A DNA stretch of 64,000 nucleotides from positions 124,001 through 188,000 of the forward strand of contig JBNKDE010000009.1 in NCBI GenBank assembly GCA_050288105.1. Reading direction: 5' to 3'. The notes below the pieces were generated by a model. That model had not been told where the DNA came from and did no database searches. It saw only the letters and a list, made by a program, of their open reading frames with translations. This document shows positions 54,262 through 63,952 of the stretch, piece by piece; the first letter of the stretch is position 1, and every line of letters begins with the position of its first letter. The position numbers and the translations under genes are program-made. The DNA is from JACNJF01 sp050288105. Lineage in GTDB: Bacteria; Pseudomonadota; Gammaproteobacteria; GCA-001735895.

Positions 54262-56211
54262 TTATAGTGTATTTACGACCAGTATTTTATCGTCCCCACC
54301 TGGCACTCGAACATCGAAGGTATCATCCAGGTCATCATTACCAGGATCAAAAATCTCAGATAGGTCATTGGTGAAGTTACCGTCATCATCATCGATATTT
54401 GTGCTTCCTGCAATAGTTATCAGGGAGATCTTATTGTTGATGGGGGTCGCTGAATTTAATATCTGCAGGCAATCTACACCTGCCACACAGGTTCCAACCA
54501 CATCTGGACGATAGGGCTGCGCGTAGGACATAAGTACACTTTGATGCCAGTTATTTGTTTTAGCCCAAGCAGGTAACACAGGATAATATCTAACACCCAT
54601 CCGTATTGATCCCGCCCCATCTGCAAAACTCATCTCACCATCATCAGTGACATCAAAAGAGTTCATGTAGAAATTATCTTCTTCGTAGGAAACTTTATCG
54701 ACAACATTATTAAATACGTCCGCACCATAAGAGGCACTAATAAATGCATGTCTACCTCCGTCAGCGGGTAGACAGTTATCGGGTTGCGTGCAATCGGTTG
54801 TATCTGGCAACATATCATTTAAATCCAGTGTATCTGATCCATCTATTGATTTAAATTCCATCGTAATCTTGCGAATGATTGCGGCTTTATGATTATTGGC
54901 CGATCCAGGAGTAGGGTTACCGGAAGCATCTCGATTACAATCGTCTAGCTCATCCCCTCCCGCGGGACACAACTCAAATCCGTCAGGTGATGCCTCATCA
55001 TCCCAGAAATAAAATGTTTTATCTGCAGGTGAGTACATCGGTAACCCCGTATAGCTAATATCTCCATCGGTTGTGATAGATACCCTTGCTGTGCCGGTAA
55101 AATTCTCACCCGGAGATATTAACCAATCCGTTATTCCCATATAACGTATCTGAATCCATAGCTCGCTATCGAGTGGATCACTAGCAACAACATCGGCTTT
55201 AAAGTATTCGGTAAACATACTCGGCACTCTACCAATATTGGTTAAGTTACTGGTAAAGGCCCCTCGTGTCGGGTAATCATAAATATCATTGATGGTGTCA
55301 ACGTCATAGTTAAATAACCATGGGTATACATCACCCGTATTGGCCAGATAATCATTCACTGCATCGCGATAAGTTTCAAGCACAGACTTTTCAGCCATAG
55401 TGGCGACTTCATCTGGCGTGATAATGATCATTTGGTCATTGGTTATATATGACTTCGTAACTCCGTCATATACCGGCCCTAAAACAAAACCATCGCCATC
55501 AGCTACCCCATTACCACTATTTCTATCCCCAAAAGTAAATGAGGCGTTGTCTTCACCAAAAACAACATCAAGATAATTATTAGGATTAATTCGGTCATTT
55601 AATGGGTCAAGCTGTCCCCTTTGAATACGAGTCTGCACGAATCCATCAGTCCGCTCAATAGGCGGCCCAGGTGCGATTATGACTGCTGCGATCCCACCAC
55701 TGTCAGCAGATCCATCATATAGGATATTGCCGCTTGTATCTCGTACAGTGATTGAACCCAGGCTGTCACTGTTTATAACATTCGGGGCACTTTTGAATCT
55801 GGAAAACGTATGTGAAACTGCATACCAAAGACGATTGCCTGAGCTATCTTTAAAGTCTTCACCATTCATTCCGTTTTCCAGGGTAGGGAAGCGGCCCACT
55901 AAAGGCCCACCATTTGAACAGTTTAAATCAGTTTCACCAATATCGTCATCATCGGTATCTGGGCAGGGCAACCTGCCTGGCCCTGATGCCGTGCCTGTTG
56001 CTATTAGTGAAATTGAAGGATAATTATAGGCATACATCAACAAAGCATTTTTAGCTCTTCTCAAAACCTCTGCATTATGGTCAAAACGACTTTTTTCCAC
56101 GTCCTTGTAAATTTCCTGAGAATAATTAGCCAGCGCTACGCCACCCAGGCCCAAAAGTATGACCAGAAAAATCAATAAAGAAAATCCCCTCTGGTTTTTC
56201 CTTATGTTCAT
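54262..56211 (-). CDS. Large pseudopilin lacking Glu5, possible tip subunit
   Basis: A 649-residue protein with a prepilin-type leader (MNIRKNQRG) cut before FSLLIFLVILLGLGGVALANY. Position 5 is Ile rather than Glu, as in GspK-type tip pseudopilins, which are placed first in the fibre. The body contains GRLPCPDTDDDD shared with the 272-residue neighbour, many Asp/Asn-rich loops (DDDGNFTNDLSE, GVADGDGF) that could bind calcium, and several Cys pairs. It is far larger than normal pilins (150-200 residues). An adhesin-like tip function is inferred. Confidence 0.8.
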   Translation of the reverse strand: MNIRKNQRGFSLLIFLVILLGLGGVALANYSQEIYKDVEKSRFDHNAEVLRRAKNALLMYAYNYPSISLIATGTASGPGRLPCPDTDDDDIGETDLNCSNGGPLVGRFPTLENGMNGEDFKDSSGNRLWYAVSHTFSRFKSAPNVINSDSLGSITVRDTSGNILYDGSADSGGIAAVIIAPGPPIERTDGFVQTRIQRGQLDPLNDRINPNNYLDVVFGEDNASFTFGDRNSGNGVADGDGFVLGPVYDGVTKSYITNDQMIIITPDEVATMAEKSVLETYRDAVNDYLANTGDVYPWLFNYDVDTINDIYDYPTRGAFTSNLTNIGRVPSMFTEYFKADVVASDPLDSELWIQIRYMGITDWLISPGENFTGTARVSITTDGDISYTGLPMYSPADKTFYFWDDEASPDGFELCPAGGDELDDCNRDASGNPTPGSANNHKAAIIRKITMEFKSIDGSDTLDLNDMLPDTTDCTQPDNCLPADGGRHAFISASYGADVFNNVVDKVSYEEDNFYMNSFDVTDDGEMSFADGAGSIRMGVRYYPVLPAWAKTNNWHQSVLMSYAQPYRPDVVGTCVAGVDCLQILNSATPINNKISLITIAGSTNIDDDDGNFTNDLSEIFDPGNDDLDDTFDVRVPGGDDKILVVNTL

Positions 56212-56219
56212 GGCTCAGA

Positions 56220-56672
56220 TTATTCTTCAACCTTACGCAGGTAAGTCAACTCGAGCACTTCACCGCTGATTGCGCTGTGAGCCTTCCCATCCGCAGTTGT
56301 GATAACAACAGTAGTATTCCTGATTCTGACTTTTGACCCATCATCCATGGTATCTCCGGATTCATAGGGTTTACCATTGATCCAGGCTGTGCCATTCCCT
56401 TCCGTATTGGTTGAAACTCCCGACACCACATAAGTGACATTTACTTCTTCCTTCAACAGTTCCTGTACCGCATTACTTTCCTTTTCAGGCTCAGGTAGCG
56501 ACTTTACAACCTGCTGTGGTTTATCGCCTTTATAACGATTATTGTTGATCACCTGGCGTTCCTGCGGCGTAGTAAACAGGGTCATTAGCTGATCGGAGTT
56601 TTGAGCCATCACGGAGCCTGGTAAACTTAGCACCATACTCAGAGCTATATATTTTAATTTAAGCTTTAGCAT
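56220..56672 (-). CDS. MshK/PilP-like periplasmic protein
   Basis: A 150-residue exported protein with signal peptide (cut after VMA, about residue 23). The C-terminal half (VNVTYVVSGVSTNTEGNGTAWINGKPYESGDTMDDGSKV) resembles the small beta domain of MshK and of GspC/PilP-type proteins that link the inner-membrane complex to the secretin. It overlaps the MshJ-like gene by 14 bases and lies directly before the large pseudopilin. Confidence 0.7.
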   Translation of the reverse strand: MLKLKLKYIALSMVLSLPGSVMAQNSDQLMTLFTTPQERQVINNNRYKGDKPQQVVKSLPEPEKESNAVQELLKEEVNVTYVVSGVSTNTEGNGTAWINGKPYESGDTMDDGSKVRIRNTTVVITTADGKAHSAISGEVLELTYLRKVEE

Positions 56673-57261
56673 CGATACTTATCCAGCGAATCACACATTT
56701 AGCCTTCAGGTTCGGCTTTTGTGTATCAAATGTTTTACCCACCGCGCCCTGTAGGGCAAGTTCACAGCTATCAACGGTAAATAAATTACTAATTGACAAG
56801 CTAAGTCCATCCAGCAAGGCAAACAGGTCTTCTTCATGCAGCAGCGACATATCGAGTTCCATGGGTGAACTCTTCAATTCGACATTCCTTTCTACTTTCA
56901 AACCAGGGCGAGAAAACTCTTCCTGTGGTAATAGTCGATAACTGAGTTGAGGTAACTTGAGAACCGAGTTTGTGGATTCCAGACTTTCAATCCAGCTTAA
57001 GCGTCGTTCACCTCCGACTAACCCAGTTGATTTGTAGTCGGTATATTTGGTTGTATATTGCTCAAGCAGATCAATATCATTGACCATGTTTTTATACAGA
57101 CGATGTGTGGTACGTAAATTATCGGCACCCTTCTGATATTCTTCCTGTTTGCCAGCTTCATACTCCCAGCCCAGAAAAACGATTGAAACTGAAAAGATAA
57201 TCGCTACCAGGAAAAATATTAAAGTCCGTCTCAGGAAAAACCAGTCGATTTTACTTTTCAT
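56659..57261 (-). CDS. MshJ/PilO-like inner membrane assembly protein
   Basis: A 200-residue bitopic protein with one helix near the N-terminus (about residues 11-31), a short coiled region and a C-terminal ferredoxin-like domain (SSPMELDMSLLHEEDLFALLDGL). The layout fits PilO/MshJ, the partner of PilN/MshI in the alignment complex. It overlaps the MshI-like gene by 11 bases. Confidence 0.72.
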   Translation of the reverse strand: MKSKIDWFFLRRTLIFFLVAIIFSVSIVFLGWEYEAGKQEEYQKGADNLRTTHRLYKNMVNDIDLLEQYTTKYTDYKSTGLVGGERRLSWIESLESTNSVLKLPQLSYRLLPQEEFSRPGLKVERNVELKSSPMELDMSLLHEEDLFALLDGLSLSISNLFTVDSCELALQGAVGKTFDTQKPNLKAKCVIRWISIDAKA

Positions 57262-58840
57262 CTGTTTTTACCTTTCTAGTTACCCGAATTGCAAACTCGG
57301 CCCTGTTCTGTTGAGACCTGGAATTCTTGCTTATGTCCCCTGATAATTGATTATCTGATTCTATATCCAATGGTCGCTTGATCACTGTCACCGAATCGTA
57401 TTCTCCAGAGACTCTCATTGCATCCTCCAGATCATCAATGGCACTTAAGGCAAAACGATAATTACCATCAAAGTCTAAAAACTCTCCCCTGAGCACTGCT
57501 ATTTCATAAAGGCCGTTAGACGCCTGTGACCTGGTTCCCCGGCGTACTCGAGATACTGCGATACTGGTTTGTCCGGCATCCTTGCTACTTTGTGTATCTG
57601 GTGAGTCAGAAACAAACCATTCCAGATCTTTTAATCGAATAGAATTAAAAAGGGATATATGCCGGCTAATTCGAACCATTAAATCACGGGGGCGAATCTG
57701 ATAATTTTCTTCAATCTGCTCCACTGTTTTAACAATGGATTGCATCGTAGTAGTACTGGTTGTCGAGTCAATACGACTCTCGGAAAGCTGATTAAACTTG
57801 GATTTATATTTTTGCTCAACCAACTGCATTTCATTTACAGTTTTATCGTATAACCATCCCTTAACTATTGATGTGGCAAATATCCCTAATGCGGCTGCAA
57901 TAAGCACCAAACTGAAAACTTTAGTAGTTACAGCGGTCATATGGTGGTAAAAGTATTTTTTTTCTACCGGGCCAGCATAATGATTGGCAAATGATTTTTT
58001 TGATGCATGGTAGCAAAATAGCACTGAGCTGAAATCCTGCTCTTCATTCAGCTCAATTTTTTCCTGCTTAATAACATCATTTACATTATGTATGTGATAA
58101 TCAAAATATTCATCAGCCGAGCATTTAACAGTCAATTTATCCTTATGACGCTGATTACATAATATATGAACTGAGATTACGTCAGTTCGATCAATAATCC
58201 TCTGACTAAAAAGGTATCGCTGAGTACTCTCAATGTCGCGAATCACATCGGATGCATAATCTCCCTGATAAAAACTGGCAATTGGGACCAGGCGACTAAG
58301 TATCAATTTACCCTTAATAAAGACTGATTGACGTAAATTACTGGGAACCTGCTGACTGACAAGAATCACACAATCATGCTCACCTTTAAACCGAGCCATT
58401 AAATCTTCACTGATCAAAGGAAGGCTTAAAATTCCTGATAAAGGTGTCCGAGTGTCATTTAGTATCTGCAACCAGGGTTTAAGCAGGTACTGATTGGTTA
58501 GCCCCATTAACAATAACTGCTCTTCTTTTCTTCCTTTCTTCTGAATAGACTGCGATTGCGCCAGGCGATATTCTGAGTTTCTGAAAAATTTGGTGAAATT
58601 TCGATCTATTATTTCCTGACGATCCTTACCTCTGAGAAAGGGAATTTTTACCTGCCGAAATTCCTCTTCTATTAAATCGATTAACAGACGTATGGGCTCG
58701 TTTTTGAGGGAATTTAAATAAGCAGTAAATAAATCCAGACCTTGCTCATCCGGCTCAAAATAAACACTACTCAGCAGTTTGCGCCCGGACCATTCCTGGG
58801 CAACCATTCTATATCCTGTAAAGTAGAGAACTCTTTTCAT
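57251..58840 (-). CDS. MshI/PilN-like inner membrane assembly protein
   Basis: A 529-residue protein. About 300 cytoplasmic residues, which may be a degenerate PilM/GspL-type actin-like domain, come first. A transmembrane helix (about residues 308-330, VFSLVLIAAALGIFATSIVKGW) and a PilN-like periplasmic part with coiled coil follow. This fused PilM-PilN architecture is that of MshI and GspL. It lies six bases after the MshG-like gene. Confidence 0.72.
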   Translation of the reverse strand: MKRVLYFTGYRMVAQEWSGRKLLSSVYFEPDEQGLDLFTAYLNSLKNEPIRLLIDLIEEEFRQVKIPFLRGKDRQEIIDRNFTKFFRNSEYRLAQSQSIQKKGRKEEQLLLMGLTNQYLLKPWLQILNDTRTPLSGILSLPLISEDLMARFKGEHDCVILVSQQVPSNLRQSVFIKGKLILSRLVPIASFYQGDYASDVIRDIESTQRYLFSQRIIDRTDVISVHILCNQRHKDKLTVKCSADEYFDYHIHNVNDVIKQEKIELNEEQDFSSVLFCYHASKKSFANHYAGPVEKKYFYHHMTAVTTKVFSLVLIAAALGIFATSIVKGWLYDKTVNEMQLVEQKYKSKFNQLSESRIDSTTSTTTMQSIVKTVEQIEENYQIRPRDLMVRISRHISLFNSIRLKDLEWFVSDSPDTQSSKDAGQTSIAVSRVRRGTRSQASNGLYEIAVLRGEFLDFDGNYRFALSAIDDLEDAMRVSGEYDSVTVIKRPLDIESDNQLSGDISKNSRSQQNRAEFAIRVTRKVKTDEK

Positions 58841-58846
58841 AATGAT

Positions 58847-60052
58847 TTAAAAGTCAATGGTGCTGATGGTATCGTAAATTGGGCCAAGAACAGATAAAGC
58901 GAGCCAGAGCACGATGATGCCTATCACTGCCATTAACGAGGTTTGCAGCACAGGTTCAAGCTTATCAATCTGATCGTTTATATCTCTCTCAAAAAAGTAG
59001 CTAACATTATTTAGTGACTCATCCATGCGGCCAGTTGATTCCCCAACCCGCAGCATCCTGATTACTAATGGTGGGAAAATCCCGATATTCTGGAAACTGT
59101 CACTAATACTTCCACCTTCAGAAATTTGCACCCACGCGCGATCAATTCCGTCTTCGAGTACAAGATTACTCACAACACTTCTGCTCAGCTTTATTGCGTC
59201 CAGTACAGTAATACCAGACGCAAACATGAGGGCGAAATATCGTGTAAAGCGTGATATCTTTATTTTTTCGTTAACATCGCCAATCGGCCATATCCTTAAC
59301 AAAACCCCATCCATTTTGTATCGGAATTTAGCATTGGTTTTATATAAATGCCGCATCACAAAAAATGATATGACCGGTACTGCGATAACCAGATACCAGA
59401 AGTCAACCAGAAAATTTGATACCGCCATCAATGCTTTCGTTTCAAGCGGTATCTCACCACCGAGTGAAACGATCGCACTCATGATATCCGGCACCACAAA
59501 GATCATAAGGAACATGATAACGGCCATAATCAACGACCCGATCACGACGGGATAGGTCATGATTTTTTTAGCCTTACCCAGAATCTCATCCTGCCATTTT
59601 AACGTTTCAGTAATATCAGATAGAACCTCTGCCATCTTTCCACTTCGTTCACCCACCTTGATCAGGCTGGTAAATACATCATCAAAAACTCTGGGATACA
59701 TGGCAAGCGCTTTGGAGAAAGAATTACCCCCCTCAATCGCCTCTATAATACTGGCAATAACATCACGAAACCCCGGATTCTCTTCGCTTTCTCTTAAATC
59801 CTTCAACCCATCCAGTATCGGAACCCCGGAGCGGGTTAATTGTTCAAGGTGGAAACTAAAATTGATCAGATCACGGCGTGTGATTTTATTACGCCCAAAA
59901 ATATCTGCTCCTGGGTCTTTCTGTTTATAGGTAATCAGATCCAGGCTCATTTTTTCCAGACGCAATTCAAGGTCTGCAATATTTCCTGCGTCCAGGCTAC
60001 CCTGAATAAACTTCCCTGACTTATCTATCGCTTTATATTTATAAAGTGGCAT
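58847..60052 (-). CDS. MshG/PilC-type inner membrane platform protein
   Basis: A 401-residue polytopic protein of the GspF/PilC family, on which the ATPase acts to build the pilus. It has two GspF domains (LINFSFHLEQLTRSGVPILDGLKDL and ISRFTRYFALMFASGITVLDAIKLS), each followed by membrane helices. The N-terminus MPLYKYKAIDKSGKFIQG is typical. It follows the MshE-like ATPase by four bases. Confidence 0.92.
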   Translation of the reverse strand: MPLYKYKAIDKSGKFIQGSLDAGNIADLELRLEKMSLDLITYKQKDPGADIFGRNKITRRDLINFSFHLEQLTRSGVPILDGLKDLRESEENPGFRDVIASIIEAIEGGNSFSKALAMYPRVFDDVFTSLIKVGERSGKMAEVLSDITETLKWQDEILGKAKKIMTYPVVIGSLIMAVIMFLMIFVVPDIMSAIVSLGGEIPLETKALMAVSNFLVDFWYLVIAVPVISFFVMRHLYKTNAKFRYKMDGVLLRIWPIGDVNEKIKISRFTRYFALMFASGITVLDAIKLSRSVVSNLVLEDGIDRAWVQISEGGSISDSFQNIGIFPPLVIRMLRVGESTGRMDESLNNVSYFFERDINDQIDKLEPVLQTSLMAVIGIIVLWLALSVLGPIYDTISTIDF

Positions 60053-60056
60053 AGTG

Positions 60057-61772
60057 TTAACTCATCCTGTCTGTCAGATCAGTAACACGCGATATCTCTT
60101 CAATCGAGGTTACGCCGCTTAGAACGTGGCGAATTCCATCATCAGCCAGGGTGAAAAAGCCCTGTTTGTAAGCCGCATCCTTAATCTCTTTAGTAGTCGC
60201 ACCATGCACTAGCATGTCGTCCAGATCCGGGTTCATTTTAAGGATTTCCATTAATGCCATACGGCCTTTATAACCCGTATTATCACAGGCGGAACAGCCT
60301 TTCGCTCGATAAATTTTATTCGGTCTTACACCATCCGGATTTGAAAGCAATTTAAACTCATGCTCATCGGGATGATAGGGTTCTTTACAGTATTTGCACA
60401 GTTTACGGATTAGACGCTGCGCGATTACACCAATGATATTCCCCGCCATTATTTCCGGCATAATGCCTATATCTCTTAAACGGGGCAAAGCGCCAATTGC
60501 TGAATTGGTATGCAGGGTTGAATACACCTGATGCCCGGTCATAGCGGCCCGAAATGCCATTTCAGCGGTGTCCTCATCACGTATCTCACCGACCAGGATA
60601 ATATCCGGATCCTGACGCATAAGGGATTTAATACCATCAGCAAAGTTCATCCCCGCCATCTCACTTACCGAGGTTTGCCTGATTAACGGGAAAGGATACT
60701 CAACAGGGTCTTCCAACGTCATTACGTTTACTTTTTCAGAACTCATGTGATTAAGTAAGGAGTAAAGCGTGGTCGTTTTACCACTACCGGTCGGACCTGT
60801 AACCAGAATAATACCTTCGGGTCTTGCCATCATGATTTTAAGTATACGCATGGAAGCATCCGGTAATTCCAGCCCTTCCAGTGGTATGACCCCTTTTTCT
60901 CTATCGAGTACCCGCAAAACAATATTTTCGCCATGGATGGTTGGCTGCGATGCCACACGAAAATCAATCTGGCGCCCGACAATAATTCTGGATATCCGGC
61001 CATCCTGCGGGGCACGTGTTTCGGCAATATTCATATCTGCCATAACCTTAAGGCGTACTGCTATGGCTGACCAGTAGGTTTTATGCAAACTTCTTATCTG
61101 CCTGAGTACACCGTCTATGCGGTAGCGAATACGTAAAAAACTCTCCTCAGGTTCAAAATGGATATCAGAAGCGCCGCGTTTTACGGCATCTGCCATCATA
61201 ACATCCACCAGCCTGACTAACGGCTGACTATACTCCTCAATATCGCCCTGATAATTGGTATAGTCGGCTTCACCGGTTTCAATTTCACGTAGAATGCCGT
61301 CAATAGAGAGTTCATAGCCGTAGAACTGGTCAATGGCGTTTGAGATCTCTGTCTCACCTGCCAGCACCGGCGTAATTTCTACATGCTGTCCAATCTGAAT
61401 TCGGATCCGATCCAGCGTAAAAAGATTAAACGTGTCTGACATCGCGATAGTCAGACTACCAGTCATACTGTTGTAGTTAAGTGGAATGACCTTGTGCTTT
61501 CGAGCTGTATCTGAATCTATTAATTTTATAGCCTCAGGGTCTGGAACCACATTTGCCAGATCAACACTATCCTGCTCTAACGCCTCTCCTAGCGCTGAGC
61601 GCATGATAGCTTCTGTAGCAAACCCCAAATTGACCAGCAGCTTACCCAGTGGTAAATCTACTTTTTTCTGTTCGGTTAGCGCGATATTGAGCTGATCGGG
61701 TGTAATCACACCTTCATCGATGAGGATTTCACCCAGCTTTTTTGGCTTGTTGGTACCTGGTACAGTTTTCAC
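60057..61772 (-). CDS. MshE/PilB-type pilus assembly ATPase
   Basis: A 571-residue GspE-family ATPase that starts at a GTG in a GTGA overlap with the MshN-like gene. Two MshEN half-motifs at the N-terminus (LGEILIDEGVITPDQLNIAL, LGKLLVNLGFATEAIM) suggest cyclic di-GMP binding. Walker A is GPTGSGKTT (about residue 327), with the Asp box MTLEDPVEY, Walker B IILVGEIRDEDTAEMA and a zinc-binding tetracysteine (CKYC...CSAC). It powers pilus extension. Confidence 0.94.
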   Translation of the reverse strand: MKTVPGTNKPKKLGEILIDEGVITPDQLNIALTEQKKVDLPLGKLLVNLGFATEAIMRSALGEALEQDSVDLANVVPDPEAIKLIDSDTARKHKVIPLNYNSMTGSLTIAMSDTFNLFTLDRIRIQIGQHVEITPVLAGETEISNAIDQFYGYELSIDGILREIETGEADYTNYQGDIEEYSQPLVRLVDVMMADAVKRGASDIHFEPEESFLRIRYRIDGVLRQIRSLHKTYWSAIAVRLKVMADMNIAETRAPQDGRISRIIVGRQIDFRVASQPTIHGENIVLRVLDREKGVIPLEGLELPDASMRILKIMMARPEGIILVTGPTGSGKTTTLYSLLNHMSSEKVNVMTLEDPVEYPFPLIRQTSVSEMAGMNFADGIKSLMRQDPDIILVGEIRDEDTAEMAFRAAMTGHQVYSTLHTNSAIGALPRLRDIGIMPEIMAGNIIGVIAQRLIRKLCKYCKEPYHPDEHEFKLLSNPDGVRPNKIYRAKGCSACDNTGYKGRMALMEILKMNPDLDDMLVHGATTKEIKDAAYKQGFFTLADDGIRHVLSGVTSIEEISRVTDLTDRMS

Positions 61773-63952
61773 TGACTAAGCACCTCGATACGTTGCATAA
61801 CCAGAGTGTCACTGAAAGTCACCAGGGCATTCGATTTATTATTCAGAGCTTGCTGGTAGAACATAACAGCATTGGCTGGTTTTTGCAGGTGTTCAAGACT
61901 TATCGCCAGGTTATAGGCATAGTTAGGGTCTCCCGGCTTATATTGAAGCGCCTTGAAATATTCACTCTGCGCTTCTGCCCAACGATTTTGACTGCCATAC
62001 ATATTACCCAGAACAAAATGCAGATAAGGCGATTCCGGTAGGTCGTTCAAAAGCTTTTTAAGCTCGGTTTCACCAGCCTGAGGGTCTACACTCGCAACGG
62101 AAATCAATGAAGTCATTGCAAGATCATCCTTCGGGTTTGCTAGTAAAAGTTTCTGATACAGAGAAATCGCTTCTTGATACTGGTTATCCAGAACATGGAT
62201 AGCAGCCCTACCTAATAAAGCATCCCTGTTCTCAGCATCAAGCTTCAGGACCTGTTGATACTGGCGCCGCGCATCATCCAGTCGTCCAGCTTCATAGGCC
62301 TGATATGCTTCAGCCAGTATCTGGTCTTTTTCTGATACCCGGTTATTTGATGAAATACGCAAAGCTGGCTGTCTGGAGTCAGCGTCGGCTACCGATGGTG
62401 CTTTTTTCGCAGGAGCGGTTTTAACCGACTCAGCTGCAACCGGTCTGGACTGTTCATTAAACGATGAAGATGACAACCCAGCTTGCACAGAGTCTCCCTC
62501 AGTCGATATCGAACCTTGATCAGACACACTGTCGCTCGCCTCATCCACTTGCTCAGACTCAGATAGACCCTGTTCTTCGGCACTGGCGTTTTCTATAACC
62601 TTGATTGCCTGACTATCCACCTGGGGGGTAGAGAACAGGTTAGTCGGACCCTCCGGATTCTTGGGTTTGATAATTCCAGGCATTGGGTCACGCTTTAATG
62701 CCACCAGATTGTTGTCTATAGACTCGGATTCAGTCTGTATTTCAAATAACCCCCACACCACGACAATCAATAGAATACAAAGCGCAACACCAGCATAGAC
62801 CTTGTAGTAATAGTTTTTAACCCCACGAGACTTGGTAATGAAGATCTTTTTCGCGTAATCAGGGGTCATTACGGTATCGGTTTCAGACTTCATCCCCGGA
62901 AAAATACGGGAAACATCCTGATCGGATAATTTCATCAACGTCCTGTCATAGTTGTCAGGCGCAAATGTACGGGTATAGGTACTATCCTTGATTGTTACGG
63001 TTTCATCGTTGGTGAGCTTTTCAATATCAATCGATGGTGCCGTGGTATCTGCATTCATAACCGTGGGATAGTCATCTTCAGACATGCCACCGGGGTTTTC
63101 ATCGTCCTGCGGCTCTAGCGACAATCGTCCATCAAACTTGCCGTAGGACGCAGACTCGGTTCTGGTCTCATCCTGAGCCATTGGGTAACCCTGCTCCATT
63201 GGTTCGAGATCAAGGCTGTCCTGCTCTATATTGGTCAAACTTAGCGAATCTGCGTTTGTTATCGTCGTATCATCAGAACCCTGCTCATGAATCTGGGGAG
63301 GTACCACCGCTTCTGGCACCCTGGCTGGTTCAGGAAGGCGACCGTCACCCATAAACTCAGTAATGTCATCGGGTGTTAATACCAGGGTTTCATCTTCTGT
63401 AGAGTCATAGTCACTGTCATCTGAATGCAGCCCATCAAGACTAATTTCTTCATCATCAATAAATGACAGGGTTTTCTCGTCTTCAGCTTCCTGAGCCGCC
63501 TTTTTAGCCTCTTCCTCCGCGTGTTCCCTGGCGAGCCTGGACAAATCCAGATCCCTGACATCCATTTCCTGAGTGGATTCACTAATGGATTTTTCAGGCG
63601 TAGCTGGCTCTGCGGGTGTTGCTTCCGTCACGCTAGTGGAATCAATTTCCGTCCTTTCCAGCTGAGCAGTTGAGTCTACCTGGGTAGTATCTAAATGGGT
63701 TTTCTCAATATCGGTAGCGTCTAGCTCTGTCTTGTCTAGCTGAGTGGCATCTAGCTCTGTCTTGTCGATTTGAGTGGTATCAACCCGGGTTTCAGTAACC
63801 GCGACAGTTTTATCTATACTGGTTTCATCAGCAGGGGCGTCCTCAGATAACTGCGTCCTGGTCACCTCGGTATTATCAACCGATTTATTATCAGCATTCT
63901 TTTGCGCCTTTTTTTCAGCCGCTTTTTTTAATGCATCTAACAGTAAACTCAT
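61769..63952 (-). CDS. MshN-like membrane protein with TxLDx repeats and TPR domain
   Basis: A 727-residue protein. MSLLLDALKKAAEKKAQK is the N-terminus usual for MshN/GspA-linked proteins. Residues about 50-115 form degenerate five-residue repeats of type T-x-L/I-D-x, then come acidic segments to about residue 380. A transmembrane helix (about residues 392-412, VYAGVALCILLIVVVWGLFEI) is followed by a periplasmic TPR array (about residues 560-727: AYEAGRLDDARRQYQQVLKL and later units). GGGGA precedes the start. It heads the MSHA-like run within this window. The long cytoplasmic N-terminus is much larger than in classical MshN. Confidence 0.82.
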   Translation of the reverse strand: MSLLLDALKKAAEKKAQKNADNKSVDNTEVTRTQLSEDAPADETSIDKTVAVTETRVDTTQIDKTELDATQLDKTELDATDIEKTHLDTTQVDSTAQLERTEIDSTSVTEATPAEPATPEKSISESTQEMDVRDLDLSRLAREHAEEEAKKAAQEAEDEKTLSFIDDEEISLDGLHSDDSDYDSTEDETLVLTPDDITEFMGDGRLPEPARVPEAVVPPQIHEQGSDDTTITNADSLSLTNIEQDSLDLEPMEQGYPMAQDETRTESASYGKFDGRLSLEPQDDENPGGMSEDDYPTVMNADTTAPSIDIEKLTNDETVTIKDSTYTRTFAPDNYDRTLMKLSDQDVSRIFPGMKSETDTVMTPDYAKKIFITKSRGVKNYYYKVYAGVALCILLIVVVWGLFEIQTESESIDNNLVALKRDPMPGIIKPKNPEGPTNLFSTPQVDSQAIKVIENASAEEQGLSESEQVDEASDSVSDQGSISTEGDSVQAGLSSSSFNEQSRPVAAESVKTAPAKKAPSVADADSRQPALRISSNNRVSEKDQILAEAYQAYEAGRLDDARRQYQQVLKLDAENRDALLGRAAIHVLDNQYQEAISLYQKLLLANPKDDLAMTSLISVASVDPQAGETELKKLLNDLPESPYLHFVLGNMYGSQNRWAEAQSEYFKALQYKPGDPNYAYNLAISLEHLQKPANAVMFYQQALNNKSNALVTFSDTLVMQRIEVLSQ
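63721..63780 (-). repeat. 30-bp tandem repeat inside the MshN-like gene
   Basis: Two adjacent 30-base units (63721-63750 and 63751-63780) agree at 26 of 30 positions and encode two ten-residue units of the TxLDx pattern. It indicates recent expansion of the repeat region. Confidence 0.85.
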
